Positions 1-7,135 of a DNA stretch of 12,990 nt are shown here, one piece after another. The stretch's first letter is position 1. The number at the start of each line of letters is the position of its first letter. Below the pieces are notes generated by a model. It saw only the letters and a program-made list of their open reading frames with translations. It searched no databases and was not told the origin of the DNA. The position numbers were made by a program, and so were the translations under genes. Origin of the DNA: HRBIN01 sp038891515 (lineage in GTDB: Archaea; Thermoproteota; Nitrososphaeria_A; Caldarchaeales; Caldarchaeaceae). Location: positions 1 through 12,990 of the forward strand of contig JAWAEB010000045.1 of NCBI GenBank assembly GCA_038891515.1. Direction: 5' to 3'.

Positions 1-1
1 G

Positions 2-340
2 GTTATAGCAGAGCTTGTGGCAGCAGAGCTTCTCCACAGACATCCCGGCTCGAAGATAATCGTCATGGCTCCCACCAAGCCTCTGGCTCTCCAGCATAGG
101 GACAGCTTTCTCAAGCATCTCAAGCTTTCAGAGGAGGAGGCTGCGGCTGTGACGGGGGAGACGAGGGACAGGGAGAGGCTGTGGAGAAACAATGGGATAA
201 TGGCTTACTTCGCAACGCCTCAGACAGTCTGGAACGATGTTAGGTCAGGGCTTGTCGGCCTTGAAGAATACTGCCTGCTCGTGTTCGACGAATGCCACAG
301 GAGCAGGAGCAGGTACGCATATGCACAGCTGGCGTCGTAG
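2..340 (+). pseudogene. Hef/FANCM-type DEAH-box helicase, N-terminal fragment (truncated)
   Basis: This is the first RecA-like domain of a superfamily 2 helicase of the archaeal Hef (FANCM/Mph1) type, which remodels stalled forks and branched DNA. The frame is open from base 2, so the true start and the Walker A motif lie left of the window; the GTG at 17 is internal. Visible motifs are MAPTKPLALQH (motif Ia region), an FATPQTVWND segment (motif Ib region) and VFDECHRSRSRYAY, the DECH form of motif II with the HR continuation usual in Hef. The frame stops at TAG 338-340, just after AQLAS, where intact proteins continue into motif III and the second RecA domain. Those parts are absent from the window, so the gene is broken here. 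Base composition is much richer in G+C than the DNA to its right. Family call firm; truncation seen; cause inferred. Confidence 0.8.
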
Positions 341-342
341 TT

Positions 343-735
343 TACGAATGGCCTGTTGTGGTAGTAGATTCTGGAAGTTACTGGTTCTAAGATGTTTCCT
401 ACGCTAGAAGCTACCTAAACAACCCGACATTCCCTGAGAGGGCTATAAGGCTATGCTTATACAAGCCTAAAGTAATATTAGAGGGGTCCATGTATCAATG
501 GGCTTTAAACAGCCTTCAAAGATTCTACAGATACCTTCTGAGCGCTAGGAACTACGGCAGAGAAGTAGGAACCTAAACAATATACTACCAAACCCTGTGT
601 TAATGAGAGGGTTAACAAAGCTTATCTGGACACTATCTGATTTTCTGGCATGAGGTTTATCGGGAGAATACCACACGTAAACTTATATTGGGGAAAAAGC
701 TGGAGAATTTCATAAATATACCATTTGATTCGAGC
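343..735 (+). pseudogene. Decayed IS6-like DDE transposase, left relic
   Basis: A plus-strand frame from 343 reads VVVVDSGSYWF, a stop at about 388, then SYARSYLNNP, then KPKVILEGSMYQWALNSL and RFYRYLLSARN before a stop near 575. This follows the order of archaeal IS6-type transposases: the first catalytic Asp in a VAVD context, an SxxRSxL segment, then the second Asp in a VDRGPWYxWAL context. Here the second Asp reads as Glu (LEGSMYQWAL). After further stops, another frame near 695 gives AGEFHK, which matches the SGEFHK piece of the second relic at 6762-7010. In-frame stops, a probable internal rearrangement and the altered Asp indicate a dead copy. I saw no clear terminal inverted repeats. 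The IS6 assignment is from memory of motif layout; a related DDE family is possible. Confidence 0.55.
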
Positions 736-1065
736 TATGGAATTCGATATGTGGAAGTGTTTAACGACCAAGCTGGGTTGTAGTGTTCACAAAAAACCTG
801 GAGTATGGCTGGCGGTATGAAGCCCGAGTTCAAGTCACTCGACCCTCCTGAGACAGCCGGAGAGATAGATGTGGAGACTGCCAAATATTCCCTACTTTTG
901 ATGACCCAGAGGTAATACAAGTGTATGTTAAGACAGTGGGCATCTATTTCTCGCACTGCCTTTCGCTGAACCGCCACCATGACTTGAGGTACTGCTAGCC
1001 CTCCTGCAGACAATAGCTCGTTTTGCGTCTTAGACTCAGTATTAGAGGTGTATCTAGCAATAATT
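736..1065. other. Gene-poor decayed stretch left of the transporter operon
   Basis: No convincing intact gene is seen. A plus-strand frame that begins near 630, after several stops, is open to a stop at about 777. It resumes to a TAA at about 895 with GGMKPEFKSLDPPETAGE and DVETAKYSLLL. That composition looks like coding sequence, but I do not recognise the family. The opposite-strand open frame at 735-1013 has no recognisable motif. The stretch also contains the region downstream of the last transporter gene, whose stop codon is at 1066-1068 on the minus strand. No hairpin with a T-run that would mark a terminator was visible there. Best read as debris of older genes next to an IS relic. Confidence 0.4.
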
Positions 1066-2067
1066 TTATGGAGTTTGCAATAAGTTGTTTTGTGTCATAT
1101 TTCGCCAGTAATGGCATGCCACCATATGATCCTCCTGAGCCCACTCTAACTCGGGCTCGACCCTCCTACATTTTTCAGTCGCAAGCGGACATCTGTGAGC
1201 ATATATACATCCCGAAGAGGAATAAGTTGAATACAATAGTTCACCTTCTATTTTTATTTGTCTGCTTCTCATCACGGTAGGTTCTGGCACCGGGATGCAC
1301 GAAACCAACACATGTGTGTATGGATGCAATGGAGTAAGAAGAACCTTATCTGCAGCTCCCAGCTCAACCATTTTCCCCAAATACATCACACCCACTCTAT
1401 CACTGATTTGCCTAACTACGCTCAAGTCATGAGAGATTATCAGAATAGTCAAGTTAAACCGGTTTCTAACATCTTTAAGCAAATTGATTATTTTAGCCTG
1501 AACTGATACATCCAACGATGATGTTGGTTCATCGGCTATGACAAACTGTGGCGAAAGCGCCAAAGCCCTAGCAATAACTATTCTCTGCCTTTGCCCACCA
1601 CTGAACATATGTGGGTATTTTTGAATATCTTCAGGCCTTAACCCTACGGTGGCCAATAATTGCAACACTCTTTCAACGATAGATCCTTCATAGCCGTGGA
1701 CTCGTAATGGTTCAGACACTATGTCGAACACTGTTTTCCTAGGATCCAACGACAAATAGGGGTTTTGATATATGAATCCTATTTCCCTGCGAAGCTGTCT
1801 TAACAAGCGTCCTTTAGCTTGGTTTATCTTAAGAGAGTTGAAAATTACTTCTCCTTCAGTGGGTTTCGTCACTCCGGATAAAATTCTTGCGAGAGTTGTT
1901 TTACCTGACCCGCTCTCACCCACCAATCCAAAGACCTCACCTCGATGTATAGATAACGTTACTCCGTCAACAGCTTTTATATGACCAAAGACGCGCCGCA
2001 GCAATATTCCTCTAGTGATTGGATAATATTTTTTCACATTGGTTGCTTCGACCAATGGTTCAGTCAA
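1066..2067 (-). CDS. dppF: Di/oligopeptide ABC transporter ATPase, DppF/OppF-like
   Basis: This is the second cytoplasmic ATPase of a peptide importer; it pairs with the DppD-like subunit to drive uptake through the two permeases. From the TTG start used here, visible parts are Walker A GESGSGKT (about residues 50-57), a Q-loop in IYQNPYLSLDP, the ABC signature FSGGQRQR, Walker B FVIADEPTSSLD and the H-loop IISHDLS. The C-terminal oligopeptide-transporter extension has HPYTHVLVSCIP and the Cys set GCIYAHRCPLATEKC plus a last Cys in MVACHYW, the four-Cys pattern linked to an Fe-S cluster in this family. All ATPase motifs look intact. A GTG at 2082 in the same frame is an alternative start. The TTG at 2067 is preferred because GGTGGAG lies about 8 nt upstream and it overlaps the previous stop as TTGA. 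Last gene of the transporter operon. Confidence 0.93.
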   Translation of the reverse strand: MTEPLVEATNVKKYYPITRGILLRRVFGHIKAVDGVTLSIHRGEVFGLVGESGSGKTTLARILSGVTKPTEGEVIFNSLKINQAKGRLLRQLRREIGFIYQNPYLSLDPRKTVFDIVSEPLRVHGYEGSIVERVLQLLATVGLRPEDIQKYPHMFSGGQRQRIVIARALALSPQFVIADEPTSSLDVSVQAKIINLLKDVRNRFNLTILIISHDLSVVRQISDRVGVMYLGKMVELGAADKVLLTPLHPYTHVLVSCIPVPEPTVMRSRQIKIEGELLYSTYSSSGCIYAHRCPLATEKCRRVEPELEWAQEDHMVACHYWRNMTQNNLLQTP

Positions 2068-3074
2068 GGTGTGTTGCTCCACCCGTATTCCGATTCGTAG
2101 GCTAGGCAGCTAACGGCATGCGTCTCTGAATTAAATAACAATTTGGGCTGTATTATGCTGCAAATCTCTCTAGCTATGGGACATCGTGGATGAAATCTGC
2201 ATCCCGTTGGTGGGCTCAACAAATCCGGAACCTCGCCTTCAATGACAGTAAGCCTTTCTGGTTTCACTTCGATTCGTGGAATACAGCTAATGAGCATACG
2301 AGTGTATGGATGTAGAGGATTGCTAAAAAGGGTTTGTACATCTGCGGTTTCAACAATCTTCCCCGCATACATTATCGCTGCCCGATCACACAGCATGGCC
2401 ACGATTCCGAGATTGTGTGTGATCAACATTACGGCCATTCTTGTTTCCTCTCTTATTTTACGGATGAGACTGAGTATTTGCCATTGTATGGTCACGTCTA
2501 GGCTGGTGGTTGGTTCATCTGCGATTAATAACTTAGGGTTGCCGGCCAAGGCAAGAGCCATCATTATTCTTTGTTTCAATCCACCGCTAAGCTGGAAGGG
2601 ATATTGGTTGAGCCGTACGTTAACATCTGCGATTCCGACGTTCTTGAGTAGCCTAATTGCTATTTCCTCCGCTTTCTTAAGCGAAACCTTGTTATGGGTA
2701 AGGATTGTCTCGATGAGTTGGTCTCCTACTTTCATCACAGGATTTAGCGAGGCCGCAGAATCCTGAAAAATCATCCCTATATTACGGCCTCTGATAAGCT
2801 GCATCTCCGACTGGTTTTTCTCTAAGAGTTCTTGACCTTCAAACTTTATCGAGCCGTTTACGATCCTCGCGGATGGTGGGAGAAGTCTGACTATGGATAA
2901 GGCAGTCATTGTCTTTCCACTTCCGGACTCGCCGACGAGGCCGAATATCTCTCCCTCTCTGATTTCAAATGATACTCCATCCACTACCTTTGCTATACCT
3001 CGTGATGTTTGAAGATTTATCGACAGGTTCTGTATTTCTAATAGCTTTCTCGTTTGTTTCATATGTTTCGTCAC
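2064..3074 (-). CDS. dppD: Di/oligopeptide ABC transporter ATPase, DppD/OppD-like
   Basis: This is the first ATPase subunit of the peptide importer, about 336 residues, normal for DppD. Motifs in order: Walker A GESGSGKT (residues 48-55), Q-loop GMIFQDSAASLNP, signature LSGGLKQR (the commoner form is LSGGMRQR), Walker B LLIADEPTTSLD and H-loop LITHNLG. The C-terminal extension carries HPYTRMLISCIP and the Cys motif GCRFHPRCPIAREIC with a later Cys in AVSCLAY, as expected for an Fe-S-binding oligopeptide ATPase. The GTG at 3074 overlaps the stop of the DppC-like gene as GTGA, suggesting translational coupling. An ATG four codons later (3062) is a possible alternative start. The signature change is conservative and does not imply loss of activity. 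Dipeptide, oligopeptide and sugar-oligomer importers share this architecture, so the substrate is open. Confidence 0.94.
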   Translation of the reverse strand: MTKHMKQTRKLLEIQNLSINLQTSRGIAKVVDGVSFEIREGEIFGLVGESGSGKTMTALSIVRLLPPSARIVNGSIKFEGQELLEKNQSEMQLIRGRNIGMIFQDSAASLNPVMKVGDQLIETILTHNKVSLKKAEEIAIRLLKNVGIADVNVRLNQYPFQLSGGLKQRIMMALALAGNPKLLIADEPTTSLDVTIQWQILSLIRKIREETRMAVMLITHNLGIVAMLCDRAAIMYAGKIVETADVQTLFSNPLHPYTRMLISCIPRIEVKPERLTVIEGEVPDLLSPPTGCRFHPRCPIAREICSIIQPKLLFNSETHAVSCLAYESEYGWSNTP

Positions 3075-3979
3075 AGTTTCATTTTCGGGTCTAAAGCATC
3101 TCTGAGAGAATCACCGATGATGTTAAATGATAAAATCGTTAAGGTGAGGAAGATGCCTGGTATAGTAGCTATATGTGGTGCGTCAAGAAGAAAGGTTCTA
3201 CCGGAAGATATCATGGAGCCCCAACTGGGTGTAGGTGGCTTTAAACCCAACCCTAGAAAACTGAGCCCGGCTTCAGCTAATATGGCCCACCCCATTCCGA
3301 TGGTCGCCAAAACTATGAGAGGTGAAGTGGTGTTCGGTAGTATGTGGTTAAACAAGATAAACATGCTTGATGCACCCATCAGCTTGGTGGCTTCAACAAA
3401 GGTCATCTCCCTCAGAGAGAGGACCTGTCCCCGTACAACCCGCGCGTATCCGGGCCAGTTTATGATGACAAGTGATAGTATGACGTTTACGATACTTTGT
3501 CCTAAAACGGCCATCAAGCCTATGGCGAAGACAAGTCCAGGGAACGCTAGAAATATATCTGATAATAAAACTATTGCGGTGTCGATCTTCCCGCCGAAAT
3601 AACCCCCCACCATCCCCAAAAGGATACCAGTCAAAAGCGATATGGATATAACTCCTGTGCCCACTATCAACGACACACGCGCGCCGTGAATCACCCGGGA
3701 TAAAATGTCTCTGCCAAACTCATCCAATCCAAACGGATGTTCTAAGCTTGGGCCCTCTCTCCTTCTGCTGAGATCTTGAAAGTTTGGATCATACGGCGAG
3801 ATGACGTCGGCTAAAACCGCCATCGCTACGATTGTAAGAATGAAGATTAACGCAGCCAAAGTGATCTTTATTTTCACCATATACCGTAGAGCTTCAGCGG
3901 TGCTGGAGATAACAGTTTTTAGGCGACCGATGATCTTTACAAAGGTTGACTCATTTGTACTGTATTCGCGGGTCAACAT
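3071..3979 (-). CDS. dppC: Di/oligopeptide ABC transporter permease, DppC-like
   Basis: This is the second transmembrane subunit of the importer. It has a hydrophobic N-terminal segment (ITLAALIFILTIVAMAVLAD), the ISPYDP and HPFGLDEFGRDILSR segments typical of DppC proteins, and about five further membrane spans. The cytoplasmic EAA loop reads TFVEATKLMGASSMFILFNH, which contacts an ATPase subunit. It ends with FNIIGDSLRDALDPK, the family's usual C-terminal signature. The longest frame starts at a TTG (4003), but ATG codons at 3985 and 3979 are better. For 3979, GGTG lies about 7 nt upstream, so I use that start. The gene still overlaps the end of the DppB-like gene by about 29 nt. The N-terminus before the first span is longer than in many relatives, so a shorter product cannot be excluded. 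Confidence 0.92.
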   Translation of the reverse strand: MLTREYSTNESTFVKIIGRLKTVISSTAEALRYMVKIKITLAALIFILTIVAMAVLADVISPYDPNFQDLSRRREGPSLEHPFGLDEFGRDILSRVIHGARVSLIVGTGVISISLLTGILLGMVGGYFGGKIDTAIVLLSDIFLAFPGLVFAIGLMAVLGQSIVNVILSLVIINWPGYARVVRGQVLSLREMTFVEATKLMGASSMFILFNHILPNTTSPLIVLATIGMGWAILAEAGLSFLGLGLKPPTPSWGSMISSGRTFLLDAPHIATIPGIFLTLTILSFNIIGDSLRDALDPKMKL

Positions 3980-4877
3980 AGGCATACACCAAATCCACGA
4001 CAAGGTTTATTATTACATAGGATATGGATGTAACAAGTAGAACTCCCATAACGACTGGGAAATCTCTTTGATTGATAGCTTGCACAGCCAGCCTGCCTAT
4101 CCCCGGCCAACCAAACACCCATTCAATGAAGAACGCACCAGCAATGAGGAAACCTAATTGAAGGCCTAGAACGGTTATTATTGGAATGGAGGCGTTGCGT
4201 AGTGCATGTTTCGCAAGCACTGTGCGGTAGCTTAAACCTCTGGCGTAGGCAGCCATTATGTAATCCTGTCCCAGCACCTCCAACAAGCTTGACCTAGTGA
4301 GTCTGATAATCACTCCGGAAAGCCCTAACCCTAGAGTGGTAGATGGTAGAATTAGATGTTGCAAGGTTCCTGAGCCTGATACAGGAGTTAATCCAAGATA
4401 GTACGAGAAAACAAGTATCAACACCAAGGCAAGCCAGAAATCAGGCATTGAGGCCAAGAAGATTGACGCTGTTCTTATAGCGTGATCGGTTTTTCGACCC
4501 TGTTTAACGGCGGAGATAACACCCATTGGGATACCCACTAATATGGCTACAGCGACCGCCGAAAATATCAATGCTAACGTGTTAGGGAGAGCTTCTGCCA
4601 GCAGGGATGCAACAGGCTTGTTCGAGCCAATGCTTCTACCCAAGTCTCCCTGAATTAGTCGAAAAAGGAATTTACCATACTGTATAGGGATTGGGTCGTC
4701 CAGACCTAACTTGGCTCTCTGTTCAGCTATGAAGCTTGGATCACCTGAGGGCTGGAGTCCTAAGGCGTTTAGTATCGGGTCGCCTGGCGCTATCTTAATT
4801 AAAATAAAAGATATCATAGTTACTCCTATCATTACGATGACCATTAGTAGCAGTCTCCTTACTACATATTGTATCAT
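3951..4877 (-). CDS. dppB: Di/oligopeptide ABC transporter permease, DppB-like
   Basis: This is the first transmembrane subunit of the importer, 308 residues, the usual DppB length. The N-terminus YVVRRLLLMVIVMIGVTMIS is the typical first span, followed by an extracytoplasmic region with APGDP and the GDLGRSI segment. Further spans lie near residues 100-122, 135-158, 170-190, 228-250 and 275-297. The EAA loop that docks on an ATPase reads DYIMAAYARGLSYRTVLAKH. It ends DLVYAYVDPRIQY, the DPR ending usual for DppB proteins. The ATG start at 4877 is supported by GGTGA about 4 nt upstream. It lies 42 nt downstream of the binding-protein stop, so the two are probably co-transcribed. Confidence 0.94.
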   Translation of the reverse strand: MIQYVVRRLLLMVIVMIGVTMISFILIKIAPGDPILNALGLQPSGDPSFIAEQRAKLGLDDPIPIQYGKFLFRLIQGDLGRSIGSNKPVASLLAEALPNTLALIFSAVAVAILVGIPMGVISAVKQGRKTDHAIRTASIFLASMPDFWLALVLILVFSYYLGLTPVSGSGTLQHLILPSTTLGLGLSGVIIRLTRSSLLEVLGQDYIMAAYARGLSYRTVLAKHALRNASIPIITVLGLQLGFLIAGAFFIEWVFGWPGIGRLAVQAINQRDFPVVMGVLLVTSISYVIINLVVDLVYAYVDPRIQYK

Positions 4878-4919
4878 ACTGTCACCGGGTCAGAGTAGCT
4901 AAAGCTCTTTCATGTTGTT

Positions 4920-6638
4920 TTAGGTATCTATCCATACTTTTCCGTCTATGAATGGAGCCCATATTACGAAGCCATACCATTGATGCGGATGTACCTTGTA
5001 ATTATTCACGCTGTCTGTTGACGAATGTATTTTGTACGGATAATAGAGGAAAACTCCATACGCTTCCTCGAGTACACGACGTTGCAGAGCGTCAGACAAA
5101 CCTTTCTGACCCGCGGGGTCTGACTGTATCAGCATCTCTCTAAGCAACAGGTCAAGAAACGGGTCTTTCACATTTTGTAAGTTCCACTGCCATTGTCCAG
5201 TCCGTTCAGAATCGAAAAACTGGCCTACGACACCAAAAGGTGTGGGTGTTCCTAAACCAGCCCAATCGTGCAGAGCCAAATCATACTCTCTTTTGACCAA
5301 CAATTGTTCAGCACCAGCGCCGAACTCCATGTTATTGATTTCGATCTGTATACCTATCTTTGCGAGCTGCGACTGTATAACTGTGGCTACAGGAAGACCC
5401 CAAGGGAAAAAGTTCAGCAGTGTGGCCTTGAACCCGTTAGGATAGCCAGCCTCTGCAAGTAGCTGTTTGCCCTTCTCGATGTCAGCGGTTTCAGGATATT
5501 TTCTCAACGATTCAGACCAATACTGTTTGAGGGCAGGAGGAATAGGCCCAATACCCGCTATTGCGTATCCTTCTTGTATGGCATCCACAAGGGCTTTCCT
5601 ATCAATGGCATAATTCATCGCCTGTCTTACTCGCTTGTCCAACAGAGGTTTAGCACTCAGCTTTTCTTCATTTGCGTTAATTGATATCATTATCATTCTT
5701 GTCGGTTCTCCTAGGTAAATGTTTACACGGGCCTTGCCTTGTAGTCTTTTCGCATCAGTGGGTTCTAGTTGCGCCAGTTGTACTTCTCCTCTTTCTAGTG
5801 AAAGAGCTCTAACGGATGCTTCGGGGATAACTCTTATTATTATTCTGTCTATTAATGCCTTCGGCCCCCAGTACTCATCGTACCTCTCTAGGGTTGCACG
5901 GTCTCCTTTTACCCATTCAACAAACCTATATGGCCCAGTGCCCACCGCTGCAGCTGTACCGTAGTCCTGGCCATATTTTTCTACAGCGGCTTTCGAGACG
6001 ATACCAGTGCCCCAAGTGAGTGCTGGCAGGAACTCAGACGTGGGATACTTTAGAAGAATACGTAGAGTCAAAGCGTCTAAAACCTCGATCCTTTCAACCA
6101 TCGTAAGTTGGCTCTGTCTGGGCGAGGGGGTGGAAATAATTCTCTCAAGATTCCATTTAACTATGTCTGCTGTAAGAAGTGTCCCGTCATGGAATTTGAT
6201 GCCACTCCTCAACTTAAACTCATATGTCAACGGGTCTAATTGCTTATATGATTCAGCTAGCCTAGGTACGAGACGCATCTCATAGTCGTAGGCTAGCAGA
6301 GTATCGTATATGTGGTTCTGTATCGTGTCGGTAAAGGCTCCCGCTTGAGAGAAGACTGGGTCAAGGGTTGGTTCATCTTTCTCTACGGCTATTACAAGGG
6401 TGCCGCCAGCCTTGCCAGTTTGCGTCACTGTAGTGGCTGGAGTGGTGGTTCCTATGGTGGTTGCAGTGATGGTGGCTGTTGCTGTTTGTAGCATGGTGAA
6501 TGTGACGGTCCTTGATAAAGTGACCGTAGCTGGGGCCACCAAGCTCTGCACTGCGAACGATGTTATGAGGACGCTCAGAATTGCTGTGGTTATAACCGCA
6601 ATAGCAACGGTTCTTACTGCATAAGTTTTAGATTTCAA
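4920..6638 (-). CDS. dppA: Peptide/amide substrate-binding protein of the ABC importer (SBP family 5)
   Basis: This is the extracellular substrate-binding subunit, 572 residues, family 5 solute-binding protein (DppA/OppA fold). Residues about 10-33 form a hydrophobic N-terminal segment (VAIAVITTAILSVLITSFAV) that would act as signal or anchor. A Thr-rich linker follows to about residue 73 (for example TITATTIGTTTPATTVTQTG), like the glycosylated stalks of archaeal binding proteins. There is no lipobox Cys. The binding domain starts at GGTLVIAVEKDEPTLDP and contains the family signature around YEFKLRSGIKFHDGTLLTADIVKWNLERI-type sequence (residues about 145-170) and VRQAMNYAIDRKALVDA. The TTG start at 6638 places the anchor properly. 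An AGAGGA lies 7 nt upstream, but the TATA box is only about 24 nt from the start, so the mRNA may be leaderless. First gene of the transporter operon. Confidence 0.93.
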   Translation of the reverse strand: MKSKTYAVRTVAIAVITTAILSVLITSFAVQSLVAPATVTLSRTVTFTMLQTATATITATTIGTTTPATTVTQTGKAGGTLVIAVEKDEPTLDPVFSQAGAFTDTIQNHIYDTLLAYDYEMRLVPRLAESYKQLDPLTYEFKLRSGIKFHDGTLLTADIVKWNLERIISTPSPRQSQLTMVERIEVLDALTLRILLKYPTSEFLPALTWGTGIVSKAAVEKYGQDYGTAAAVGTGPYRFVEWVKGDRATLERYDEYWGPKALIDRIIIRVIPEASVRALSLERGEVQLAQLEPTDAKRLQGKARVNIYLGEPTRMIMISINANEEKLSAKPLLDKRVRQAMNYAIDRKALVDAIQEGYAIAGIGPIPPALKQYWSESLRKYPETADIEKGKQLLAEAGYPNGFKATLLNFFPWGLPVATVIQSQLAKIGIQIEINNMEFGAGAEQLLVKREYDLALHDWAGLGTPTPFGVVGQFFDSERTGQWQWNLQNVKDPFLDLLLREMLIQSDPAGQKGLSDALQRRVLEEAYGVFLYYPYKIHSSTDSVNNYKVHPHQWYGFVIWAPFIDGKVWIDT

Positions 6639-6680
6639 TTCAATTCCTCTGGATTGTATACCTATTTATAAGTTTTTCCC
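6636..6680 (-). promoter_or_regulatory. Archaeal promoter of the transporter operon
   Basis: On the minus strand GGGAAAAAC (6680-6672) is followed directly by TTATAAATA (6671-6663), a strong BRE/TATA arrangement. A TATA centre near 6667 predicts a start of transcription around 6638-6643, at or within a few bases of the TTG start codon. The AGAGGA at 6651-6646 could be a ribosome site only if transcription starts earlier than predicted. The same nine bases plus a TATA-like box stand before the amidohydrolase gene (12127-12110). Confidence 0.7.
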
Positions 6681-6761
6681 TAATTAGCGTTAGCATTGTC
6701 AAATTTCATTTATGCGATGTTGGTTATTTCCGTGGATTAGGTTGTGTTTATGGTGTTATGA

Positions 6762-7010
6762 TCTTCTTCGAACACAGTTTTCTATGCTCTTAAGACATGT
6801 GAAGGTAGTCCGGTGATAGTGGTTGATTGTGGTCCATGGTACCAATGGGCTTCAATCAATCTGGGAAGAGAGTGCTCTCATAAAACATTTGAAGAACGGA
6901 GTACGGTACAGAGGTGGTTTAGGTAAAATAGAGAAAGGTCCGGCGAATTCCACAAGAACATAAAGACTGTCAATAGCATGGAAGAGATAGCGACAGCCAG
7001 ATAGCGATAA
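6762..7010 (+). pseudogene. Decayed IS6-like DDE transposase, second relic
   Basis: One plus-strand frame from 6762 reads SSSNTVFYALKTCEGSP, then VIVVDCGPWYQWASINLG, then HKTFEERSTVQRWFR before TAA at 6924-6926. It resumes in the same frame as RERSGEFHKNIKTVNSMEE, ending in stops near 6996. This is the C-terminal catalytic half of an archaeal IS6-type transposase. The second Asp is at 6825-6827 (usual context VDRGPWYPWAL), and the FEER segment near 6890 matches the FGERN context of the catalytic Glu. The N-terminal half is missing and at least two in-frame stops break it, so it is inactive. Its direction is the same as the relic at 343-735; together they bracket the transporter operon. The minus-strand open frame at 6852-7130 is only its antisense shadow. 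The surrounding non-coding DNA from 6681 to 7135 shows nothing else I can support. Confidence 0.7.
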
Positions 7011-7135
7011 AACAAAAAACTCCTCGAAACCTAGATGTAAGGTTGTAATACTTAATTGACTGCGCCAATACACTATACACGTAGTCTCTCTCCAAAATAC
7101 TCGAGCAGACAGTGCTGGGCTAATGACCAATCAAG

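Noticed and set aside
735..1013. Minus-strand open frame of 92 residues downstream of the transporter operon
   Set aside because: No recognisable domain or convincing start; the plus strand here has more coding-like but broken sequence.
2242..2766. Long plus-strand open frame of 174 residues
   Set aside because: Lies entirely within the DppD-like ATPase on the other strand, whose motifs are unmistakable.
3054..3602. Plus-strand open frame of 182 residues
   Set aside because: Antisense to the DppC-like permease; no independent support.
3952..3954. ATGA overlap at the dppB stop as a possible dppC start
   Set aside because: That ATG is out of frame with the DppC-like protein and runs into a stop after five codons.
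6401..6530. Thr/Val-rich low-complexity DNA that could be a tandem repeat array
   Set aside because: It is the stalk of the binding protein; the codons vary and no regular repeat unit is seen.
6852..7130. Minus-strand open frame of 92 residues
   Set aside because: The opposite strand carries clear transposase motifs in this interval, so this is its antisense shadow; it has no motif of its own.
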